This document shows positions 38,969 to 45,191 of a stretch of DNA of 45,191 bases, piece after piece (position 1 is the first letter of the stretch; every line of letters begins with the position of its first letter). A program made the translations under genes and the position numbers. This DNA comes from an uncultured Oscillospiraceae bacterium. GTDB taxonomy: Bacteria > Bacillota > Clostridia > Oscillospirales > Acutalibacteraceae. The notes under the pieces are model-generated. The model ran no database searches and was not told the DNA's origin. It was given only the letters and a program-made list of their open reading frames with translations. The DNA is taken from contig CAOKRT010000013.1 of the NCBI GenBank assembly GCA_948471205.1, forward strand, positions 1 to 45,191. Reading direction: 5' to 3'.

Positions 38969-39844
38969 TTATTTTTTCTTTTTGATCGGAATCCAGACTT
39001 CGCTTCTGTAATCCTTGGCGTTCATAGCCATTGCGGGGTAGGCCTCTATATCCATTTCATAGGTTGGCTCATAATCTGTTGACGGGAAAATTTCAGAAAT
39101 GATTTTGTGCCAGGTTTCCTGCATAGCTTCCGGCATAGGACCTATACATTCAAATACAAGCCAACTTCCGGCAGGAATTTCATTTATTCTGAAGCCATTG
39201 GGAATTTCGGTGTTTTTTTCACATAAAGCCGCTATGGAATAATCAAAGTTTTTTTTATCGGATGGTGCATTGCCGTAGCAGATTCCGAAAATAAAGGATT
39301 TGTCATAGGTTGCATTTAAGAGGGTTGCAACTGTTCCGTCTTTATGCGACCTATCCCAGAATGCAGGAATGGTATTTTTGTTTACGCTGTTGTCAATATC
39401 CTGCTTTTCCACCTTTTCAAGCACTGTGAAGGATTTCTTTTCAATTAATTTGTAGTTCATTAAACTACCGCCTTTCAATATTAAGTTTACAGACAGGCGG
39501 GAAAATGATGTAAGGGCTGCACCGTTTCTTTTTGCTTCAGACGGTGCAATTGTGTGAAATTCCCTGAATGCTCTTGAAAAGCTTTCGGGAGAATTGTAAC
39601 CGTATTTTAATGCGATATCTATTACTCTGCTGTTCTTCAAGGCTAGTTCTTTGCCGGCAAGAGTAAGCCTTCTGTATCTTATATATTCACCGAGTGAATA
39701 TCCGCACAATACATTGAAAATTTTCTGAAAATAAAAAGCCGATGCAGCAGATTGCTTTGCGATTTCTTCGTAATCAAGCTCCTCGGTTATATGATTTTCA
39801 ATGTAATCAATCGCCTTTTGAATACCGTTTGCCCAATCCATCAT
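38969..39844 (-). CDS. AraC-type regulator with C-terminal GyrI-like effector-binding domain
   Basis: A 291-residue regulator. The N-terminal ~105 residues hold two AraC helix-turn-helix motifs (LDYEEIAKQSAASAFYFQKIF and VIDIALKYGYNSPESFSRAFR, ending IAPSEAKR). From ~125 a GyrI/Rob/BmrR-type effector domain follows (YKLIEKKSFTVLEKVEK, FGICYG, IPAGSWLVFECIGPMPEAM, then EAYP and WIPIKKK). Such proteins sense small hydrophobic or amphipathic drugs or metabolites. AAAGGAG precedes ATG 39844. It is monocistronic and divergent from fucO; whether it controls fucO is unknown. Confidence 0.9.
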   Translation of the reverse strand: MMDWANGIQKAIDYIENHITEELDYEEIAKQSAASAFYFQKIFNVLCGYSLGEYIRYRRLTLAGKELALKNSRVIDIALKYGYNSPESFSRAFREFHTIAPSEAKRNGAALTSFSRLSVNLILKGGSLMNYKLIEKKSFTVLEKVEKQDIDNSVNKNTIPAFWDRSHKDGTVATLLNATYDKSFIFGICYGNAPSDKKNFDYSIAALCEKNTEIPNGFRINEIPAGSWLVFECIGPMPEAMQETWHKIISEIFPSTDYEPTYEMDIEAYPAMAMNAKDYRSEVWIPIKKKK

Positions 39845-40081
39845 TTACGCTCCTTTCTGCATGCTTTCATTATAAAGACAAAGTTTATTTTAATCCTAAC
39901 ATTATATGCTTTCTTTTGCAAGGCTAAGTTTAACGAAAAATGTATATTTTGCATAAACACTTTTGATTTGTATTATAAAAATTATTTATTATTTACAAAT
40001 TTTGCTTGCGGCTGTGATGTTAAAGTAGTAAAATAAATATGCAGATTTATGCTGCCATAAATTTTTTAGGAGTTGTAAGAT
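39845..40081. other. Divergent intergenic region, AraC-type gene / fucO
   Basis: AT-rich. The only plausible plus-strand promoter for fucO is a weak -35 TTGCGG (40006-40011), 17 nt, -10 TAAAAT (40029-40034), which suggests an activator. TAGGAG (40070-40075) is the fucO ribosome site. Nothing else is recognisable. Confidence 0.4.
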
Positions 40082-41227
40082 ATGCAAAGATTTGTTCTTA
40101 ATGAAACAAGCTATCACGGTGCAGGTGCAATAAATGAAATTGCGGCTGAAGTAAAGGGCAGGGGCTTTAAAAAAGCATTTGTTTGTTCAGACCCGGACCT
40201 GATTAAATTCAATGTAACAAAAAAAGTTACGGATGTGCTTGAACGTGCAGAGATTGATTATGAAATGTACAGTGAAATAAAGCCAAACCCAACAATTGAA
40301 AATGTGCAGACAGGTGTTGAGGCCTTCAAGGCTTCCGGTGCAGACTGTATTATTGCAATCGGCGGCGGATCTTCCATGGATACGGCAAAGGCAATCGGCA
40401 TTATTATTAAAAATCCCGAATTTGCGGATGTACGTTCTCTTGAAGGTGTTGCACCTACAAAAAATAAGTGTGTACCGATTATTGCTGTTCCCACAACAGC
40501 GGGCACAGCCGCAGAGGTTACAATAAACTATGTTATTACCGATGCCGAAAAAAACAGAAAAATGGTTTGTGTGGATGTACATGATATCCCTGTTGTTGCA
40601 GTTGTTGATCCCGATATGATGGCTTCTATGCCAAAAGGGCTTACGGCGGCAACAGGAATGGATGCACTTACGCATGCCATTGAGGGATATATTACGGCAG
40701 GCGCATGGGAAATGAGTGATATGTTCCATATTAAAGCTATTGAAATCATTGCGAAGAATTTAAGAGGAGCGGTTGAAAACACGCCGGAAGGCAGAGAGGG
40801 AATGGCGCTTGGTCAGTATATTGCAGGCATGGGCTTTTCCAATGTAGGGCTTGGCATTGTGCACTCTATGGCGCATCCGCTCGGTGCAGTTTATGATACA
40901 CCTCACGGTGTTGCAAACGCAATTATTCTTCCTGCCGTAATGGAATACAATGCACCTGCTACAGGTGAAAAATACAGGGATATTGCAAAAGCTATGGGTG
41001 TAAGCGGTGTTGATGAAATGACGCTTGATGAAGCAAGAAAGGCTGCTGTTTCAGCCGTGAAACAGCTTTCAGAAGATGTTGGAATTCCTGCTAATTTAAA
41101 GGAAATTGTTAAGCCGGAAGATATTGATTTTCTTGCGCAGTCCGCTTATGATGATGCCTGCCGACCGGGTAATCCGAGAGAAACAAGTGTGGAGGAAATA
41201 AAAGAACTGTATCTTTCACTGATTTAG
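40082..41227 (+). CDS. fucO: Lactaldehyde reductase (iron-containing alcohol dehydrogenase, FucO-like)
   Basis: A 381-residue enzyme, essentially the length of Escherichia coli FucO. NAD-binding motif GGGSSMDTAK (94-103); iron ligands Asp194, His198, His261 and His275 (in DALTHAIEGY and HSMAHPLGAVYDTPHG) have exactly the spacing of FucO. It reduces L-lactaldehyde to 1,2-propanediol in anaerobic fucose or rhamnose breakdown. The GH29 fucosidase 2.3 kb downstream supports fucose as the source. Microcompartment and fucose isomerase/kinase/aldolase genes are not in this window. Other iron alcohol dehydrogenases are similar, so substrate is inferred. Confidence 0.88.
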   Translation: MQRFVLNETSYHGAGAINEIAAEVKGRGFKKAFVCSDPDLIKFNVTKKVTDVLERAEIDYEMYSEIKPNPTIENVQTGVEAFKASGADCIIAIGGGSSMDTAKAIGIIIKNPEFADVRSLEGVAPTKNKCVPIIAVPTTAGTAAEVTINYVITDAEKNRKMVCVDVHDIPVVAVVDPDMMASMPKGLTAATGMDALTHAIEGYITAGAWEMSDMFHIKAIEIIAKNLRGAVENTPEGREGMALGQYIAGMGFSNVGLGIVHSMAHPLGAVYDTPHGVANAIILPAVMEYNAPATGEKYRDIAKAMGVSGVDEMTLDEARKAAVSAVKQLSEDVGIPANLKEIVKPEDIDFLAQSAYDDACRPGNPRETSVEEIKELYLSLI

Positions 41228-41253
41228 TTTAGAAAGTAAATATACATTATTTT

Positions 41254-41291
41254 AGGGATACGGCTGCATTAGCAGTCATATCCCTGTTTTT
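41254..41291 (+). terminator. Intrinsic terminator of fucO
   Basis: The imperfect stem AGGGATACGGCTGC / GCAGTCATATCCCT around ATTA is followed by a T-run. Confidence 0.75.
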
Positions 41292-41301
41292 TATTTATGG
41301 A

Positions 41302-41330
41302 TTGAAAATACAGAATGTTTATGTTAAACT
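41302..41330 (+). promoter_or_regulatory. Promoter of the GH18 gene
   Basis: -35 TTGAAA (41302-41307), 17 nt, -10 TAAACT (41325-41330), about 38 nt upstream of the start codon. Confidence 0.5.
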
Positions 41331-41368
41331 GTGTGTATTAAGAAATAAAACAAAGGGGAATATTTTTT

Positions 41369-43357
41369 ATGAGAAAGATTTCATCATTCCTGCATTCACG
41401 CGGCTGTTCATATCTGTTTTTTGTTTTATCGGTATGTTCATTCGTGTTTTTGCACAGTGCAACATGGGCATATGGCTGGATTGCAGATTTATATCCGCTG
41501 GGCGATAAATTTGTGCCGGTAATGCTTGGCGTCATTTCTGTTTGCATAGCGGTTACATTCGGCTATCTGCTTTTTTCTGCATTTGCAGGCAAGAAAAAAG
41601 ACAGTATGAAAGGAATTATGGCTGTTCATATAATTCACACAGTATTTTCTGTTCTTTCAATCGTTACATTTCTTTATACGTTTGTTCTTATTTTCGGAAT
41701 AGACAGGGGATTTACGGCCGGCGGTTTTGCAAACGGATTCAGCGCCGTTTCATCGTCGTTGGTTTATATCTGTCTTGCATGCGGCATGGGTTTGGTTCTT
41801 GTTTTCTGCGAAAGCAGAAAAAAGACCTGGCAGGCACTGGTTGCAGGTGCAGTTGTCAGCGCATTGGTGGTTTCCTCAACTTTTTTTGGTGATGTGTTAA
41901 AAGGAGAAAATGCAGATATGAATTTTATACCTGTTCATTTTCAGTCCGAAAATCTTTTAGACGGTGCAAAGGTTGTATTTGAAAGTCTTAAAGACGGTGA
42001 AAAGGCCGATGCTGAAAATATTTTGACCGATAATAATAGCTGCTGGACTGCACAGGCCCCGAACCGCAGACCTGCCGAAGGATTTGCAGATGCCAATAAC
42101 AGCTATGTTGAAATTGAACTTTCAAAGCCAACCGAAATAAATACGGCTGTTATAGAGGAAGTCGGTAATCAAGCACAGTATTTTCGCTTGCAGGCTTTCA
42201 TTGACGGTGTGTGGATAACCTGTTATCAGAGTGAAAAAATTCAGGATATGCGCTTGTGCAGTTTTGATGCGGTTACCACAAGCCGTATCCGTCTTTCCAT
42301 TGATAAATTCAGAGATGCAGATACACCTGTAAAAATTAAATCAATAAAGCTTTATAATGAACCTGCAAGGAATGCCGGTGATTTTGAAGTTACGGCTTAT
42401 CAAAGACTTGACGGGGATGTGCCGACGGAAATTCTTGCAAAGGGCGAAGACTATGTTAAGAATTATGCAAGATTTTACGATGTTTATAGCACGGTAATTG
42501 TGTTTGCGGCTGTACATTGGGACGAAAACGGCAATATGCATTTCGGCGAAGCAGGCGAAGAAAAATTTGCGAAGGAAATTTCTGCGCTTAAAGAGATTAT
42601 TGCAAACCGTTCCAATCCGGAGCACAATGTAAAACTGATTGTAACGGCACTTGCAGACGGAGCATGGGGCAACGGTCATAACGGAGTGAATACATATATG
42701 GAAAGTCACTGGGAATCTGTTGCGGATCAGATAACCGCATTTGCACAGAAATATGATATTGACGGTGTTGATATAGACTGGGAATATCCCGCAAGCGCTG
42801 ATGACTGGAAGAATTATGACAGTTTTATTCAGAAGCTGAGTAAAGACTTAAAGGCATATAAAGAAACCTCCATTATTTCTACTGCGCTTTCTGCCGGACA
42901 GCTTGGACTTTCCAAAGAAACCTTCGGCTGTATAGACCAGATTCAGTTTATGGCTTATGACGGCAATGATATGGACGGTTACCAAAGTTCTTTGCAGCAG
43001 GCAGAGGAAGGCTTGAAAGAGTTTGTGGATAACGGCTGTGATTTAAGCAAAATCAATATCGGAATTGCCGCATACGGCAGACCTGTAAACAATACGCCTT
43101 ACTGGGCAACCTGGCGCGATTTAAAACAGGCAAACTATTGGGACAGCAAATATTATAATGTTCCTGATGCAGGGCAGATTTACGACGGCACGTTTTGTTC
43201 TCCTGCTCTTGCAGGTGATAAAACCGCATATGCCTTGTTCAGTGGTGCAGGCGGTGTAATGGTATTCCGTGTTGCCTGTGATAAAACGATGGATGATTCG
43301 AATTCCGTTGCCTGTGGAATAGAAAACACATTAAACAGATATATTTATAACTGGTAA
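41369..43357 (+). CDS. Multi-span membrane-anchored GH18 glycosidase with a discoidin-like domain
   Basis: A 662-residue protein. The N-terminus has five hydrophobic segments (about 13-36, 48-72, 83-110, 123-147, 154-175), which would place the rest outside the cell. Residues ~195-335 look like an F5/8C (discoidin, CBM32-like) sugar-binding domain (NNSCWTAQAPNRRP, YVEIELSKPTEINTAVIEE, FRLQAFIDGVWITCYQ, read as blocks). From ~345 a GH18 barrel follows with the catalytic DxxDxDxE motif in DGVDIDWEYP (Asp465, Asp468, Asp470, Glu472) and IQFMAYDGND. It could be an endo-beta-N-acetylglucosaminidase or chitinase. AAAGGGGA precedes ATG 41369. Confidence 0.88.
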   Translation: MRKISSFLHSRGCSYLFFVLSVCSFVFLHSATWAYGWIADLYPLGDKFVPVMLGVISVCIAVTFGYLLFSAFAGKKKDSMKGIMAVHIIHTVFSVLSIVTFLYTFVLIFGIDRGFTAGGFANGFSAVSSSLVYICLACGMGLVLVFCESRKKTWQALVAGAVVSALVVSSTFFGDVLKGENADMNFIPVHFQSENLLDGAKVVFESLKDGEKADAENILTDNNSCWTAQAPNRRPAEGFADANNSYVEIELSKPTEINTAVIEEVGNQAQYFRLQAFIDGVWITCYQSEKIQDMRLCSFDAVTTSRIRLSIDKFRDADTPVKIKSIKLYNEPARNAGDFEVTAYQRLDGDVPTEILAKGEDYVKNYARFYDVYSTVIVFAAVHWDENGNMHFGEAGEEKFAKEISALKEIIANRSNPEHNVKLIVTALADGAWGNGHNGVNTYMESHWESVADQITAFAQKYDIDGVDIDWEYPASADDWKNYDSFIQKLSKDLKAYKETSIISTALSAGQLGLSKETFGCIDQIQFMAYDGNDMDGYQSSLQQAEEGLKEFVDNGCDLSKINIGIAAYGRPVNNTPYWATWRDLKQANYWDSKYYNVPDAGQIYDGTFCSPALAGDKTAYALFSGAGGVMVFRVACDKTMDDSNSVACGIENTLNRYIYNW

Positions 43358-43362
43358 AATAA

Positions 43363-43391
43363 AATCCCGCTTTTCCGGCGGGATTTTTTAT
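43363..43391 (+). terminator. Intrinsic terminator of the GH18 gene
   Basis: The stem AATCCCGC / GCGGGATT is followed by a T-run. Confidence 0.85.
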
Positions 43392-43481
43392 ATAATCTTT
43401 TTATAACGAATAATTAAGAATTTCAGATACAGCAGATTTATATGATTTCCGATTCTTATATGCTTTGTTCTCTATTATATA

Positions 43482-43510
43482 TTTACTTTCATTTGTGCTT
43501 CATATATAAT
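43482..43510 (+). promoter_or_regulatory. Promoter of the GH29 gene
   Basis: -35 TTTACT (43482-43487), 17 nt, -10 TATAAT (43505-43510), about 46 nt upstream of the start. Confidence 0.6.
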
Positions 43511-43556
43511 CAAAATTATATAATAACTTTTTAATGAAATGCAAGGGGGTAAAGGC

Positions 43557-45023
43557 ATGGATAAAATAAATGAATATCTTGAAAAAATAAACAGCGTTAT
43601 TGAAAACGGAACATTTCAGGATAACTGGGAAAGTTTATCTCAGTTCAAAATTCCGTCTTGGTATCGTGAAGGAAGATTTGGAATTTTTATACACTGGGGT
43701 GTATACTCCGTTCCTGCATATTTTAATGAATGGTATCCTCGTCTTATGTACAGAAAAGCGCATACGGTAAGTATTCATCATAATAAAAAATACGGCAGAA
43801 ATTTCGAATACCGCCATTTTATAGAAAAATTCAAGCCGGAAGCGTTTGATGCCGATGAATGGGCTGATCTTTTCAAAAAAAGCGGCGCAAAATATATTAT
43901 GCCAGTCGGAGAACATCATGACGGTATAAAAATGTATGAAAGCAGTTTGAATCGCTGGAATATGATGGAACTTAACGGTCGGGATTATATAGCAGAACTT
44001 CATTCCGCTTGTGATAAGGCAGGGCTTGGCTTTATGATAAGCAACCACAGGGCAGAGCATTTTTGGTTTTTCAACGGGGCAAGAAGATTTTTTCCCGATT
44101 CGGAGGTTGCACAGAATCAATATGCTGATTTATACGGACCGGCTTTTCTTCCGGATACAGGTCGTGAAGATAATTTTGATGCTGAAATTACAGCAAGCAC
44201 AGATTTTCTTGAGGAATGGCTTGCTACTGCGTGCGAAATGATAGACCGAAACAAGCCGCTTGCTGTTTATTTTGACTGGTGGGTACATAATGATGAATTC
44301 AGACCTTATTTAAAAAAGTTTCTTGCCTATTATTATAACCGCGGTATTGAATGGGGAAAAGAAGTTTGTGTTTTTTATAAATGGGGCGCATTGTTTGACG
44401 GCTGCGGTGTATTTGATGTGGAAAGAGGCCAGATAAACGGAGTTTCACGTAAGCTGTGGCAGAATGATACAGCTATTGCAAAAAATTCATGGGGCTATAC
44501 AGACGGCAATAAATTTAAAACACCCGGTGAAATAATACGAAATATGATAGAAGTATTTTCAAAAAACGGATGTTATATGCTCAATGTCGGTCCTATGTCA
44601 AACGGCAAAATCTGCGAAGAAGAAAAATCTGTTTTGCTTGAAATAGGAAAATGGCTTGAAGTAAACGGCAGTGCGGTTTACGGTACATATCCTTTTGAAG
44701 TTTGCTGTTTTGAAGGCAAAAAAAGCAAAAACGGCTCTTTTAAAGAAAATAAAAAATTCTCATCAAAAGATTTTTGCTTTACAGCGAGCGCAGGCAAAAT
44801 TTTTGTGTTTCCAATGGGAAACATGATTCGTGAAAAAATTAAAATTAAATCACTGCGCAAGGCAAATGAGGGCGGAATAAGATATTCTATAAAAAAAATA
44901 TCCATTCTTGGGGAAGAAAACAGCAATCTTTCCTTTTTGCAGGATAGTAAATGTCTTACTGTTTATATGGGCAGTAAAATGAATAATGAAATTCCGAAAT
45001 GTATTTGCATAGAAGTTGAATAA
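43557..45023 (+). CDS. GH29 alpha-L-fucosidase (cytoplasmic)
   Basis: A 488-residue enzyme without signal peptide. Family landmarks: WYREGRFGIFIHWGVYSVPA (His46), NEWYPRLMYR, FKPEAFDADEWADLFKKSGA, GEHHDG (His120-His121), the nucleophile candidate Asp240 in AVYFDWWVHND, FDVERGQ, and NMIEVFSKNGCYMLNVGP. A C-terminal beta domain starts near 390. It removes terminal fucose from oligosaccharides; lack of a signal means substrates are imported first. GGGGG just before ATG 43557 sets the start (ATG 43539 is upstream of that site). fucO upstream supports a fucose route to propanediol. Confidence 0.93.
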   Translation: MDKINEYLEKINSVIENGTFQDNWESLSQFKIPSWYREGRFGIFIHWGVYSVPAYFNEWYPRLMYRKAHTVSIHHNKKYGRNFEYRHFIEKFKPEAFDADEWADLFKKSGAKYIMPVGEHHDGIKMYESSLNRWNMMELNGRDYIAELHSACDKAGLGFMISNHRAEHFWFFNGARRFFPDSEVAQNQYADLYGPAFLPDTGREDNFDAEITASTDFLEEWLATACEMIDRNKPLAVYFDWWVHNDEFRPYLKKFLAYYYNRGIEWGKEVCVFYKWGALFDGCGVFDVERGQINGVSRKLWQNDTAIAKNSWGYTDGNKFKTPGEIIRNMIEVFSKNGCYMLNVGPMSNGKICEEEKSVLLEIGKWLEVNGSAVYGTYPFEVCCFEGKKSKNGSFKENKKFSSKDFCFTASAGKIFVFPMGNMIREKIKIKSLRKANEGGIRYSIKKISILGEENSNLSFLQDSKCLTVYMGSKMNNEIPKCICIEVE

Positions 45024-45074
45024 AATGCAAACGGTTTTTGAAACAAAAAGCACGAGTCTATATATTAATTACAA

Positions 45075-45107
45075 AAAAAGAGGTTATCATAACGATAACC
45101 TCTTTTT
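45075..45107. terminator. Bidirectional intrinsic terminator
   Basis: The stem GAGGTTATC / GATAACCTC with flanking A- and T-runs serves the fucosidase on plus and the tRNA on minus. Confidence 0.85.
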
Positions 45108-45182
45108 GGAGCTGATGATCGGATTTGAACCGACGGCCTACTGATTACGAATCAGTTGCGCTACCAGCTGCGCCACATCAGC
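45107..45182 (-). tRNA. tRNA-Thr (anticodon CGT)
   Basis: Read on minus, the acceptor GCTGATG pairs with CATCAGC, the D-stem GCGC/GCGC, the anticodon stem ACTGA/TCAGT with loop TTCGTAA (anticodon CGT, reading ACG), and the T-arm GTCGG-TTCGAAT-CCGAT. A discriminator T and encoded CCA (45109-45107) complete 76 nt. A terminator follows directly. Confidence 0.95.
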
Positions 45183-45191
45183 ATATTTTAT

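Noticed and set aside
41302-41508. Alternative frame at the start of the GH18 gene
   Set aside because: It begins in the GH18 promoter and is out of frame with the recognised protein.
1-45191. CRISPR arrays, insertion sequences and prophage genes
   Set aside because: No regularly spaced repeats, transposase motifs or phage structural genes were seen; the toxin-like fragment at the left edge alone does not prove a prophage.

Overview
The window looks like a chromosome segment of a low-GC, spore-forming Clostridia species, probably a gut commensal of the Oscillospiraceae/Lachnospiraceae kind. The signs are spoVA genes, a CtsR-McsA-McsB-ClpC operon, clostridial EF-P modification genes, strong Gram-positive Shine-Dalgarno sites, many hairpin-plus-T-run terminators, and glycoside hydrolases suited to host or plant glycans. 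The taxonomic placement is inference from gene content. No insertion sequence, prophage core or CRISPR array was seen.

Region 1 (1-1.75 kb) is accessory. It holds the 3' end of a toxin-like module that runs in frame into an immunity-like module, a barstar-like protein, a broken remnant of spoVAD and a small unknown gene. Region 2 (1.8-6.7 kb) has a large translational GTPase fused to a YacP/Rae1-type NYN nuclease domain, spoVAE, a solo LolD/MacB-type ATPase, spoVAC and an SCP2-like protein. spoVAC, spoVAD and spoVAE, normally contiguous, are scattered here and spoVAD is decayed.

Region 3 (6.8-11.8 kb) has a GH3 beta-glucosidase, a condensation-fold acyltransferase and an AraC regulator. Region 4 (11.8-17.9 kb) is a cell-envelope stress island: D-Ala-D-Ala ligase, then a BceRS-like two-component system, a BceAB/YxdLM-like transporter and YxeA, with a perfect BceR-type inverted repeat before the transporter genes.

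Region 5 (17.9-24 kb) has a probable EF-P 5-aminopentanone reductase, a 43-residue Cys/Gly-rich membrane peptide, and the class III heat-shock operon behind two CtsR operators. Its McsB lacks several residues expected of an active arginine kinase. Region 6 (24-30.9 kb) has a hydrolase/phosphoesterase pair, a three-gene cassette of unknown small proteins, and an operon of two M16 peptidase-like EF-P modification proteins, Lgt and FolD.

Region 7 (30.9-37.8 kb) is a tightly packed minus-strand operon (GPH transporter, ComEC-type metallo-beta-lactamase-fold protein, GtaA/DUF4965-type hydrolase, metallophosphoesterase) divergent from a GntR/LacI hybrid regulator. Region 8 (37.8-45.2 kb) has a LytTR/DUF3021 regulatory pair, an AraC/effector-domain regulator, fucO, a membrane-anchored GH18 enzyme, a GH29 alpha-L-fucosidase and a tRNA-Thr(CGT). 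fucO, GH18 and GH29 together suggest release and fermentation of fucose from glycoconjugates.
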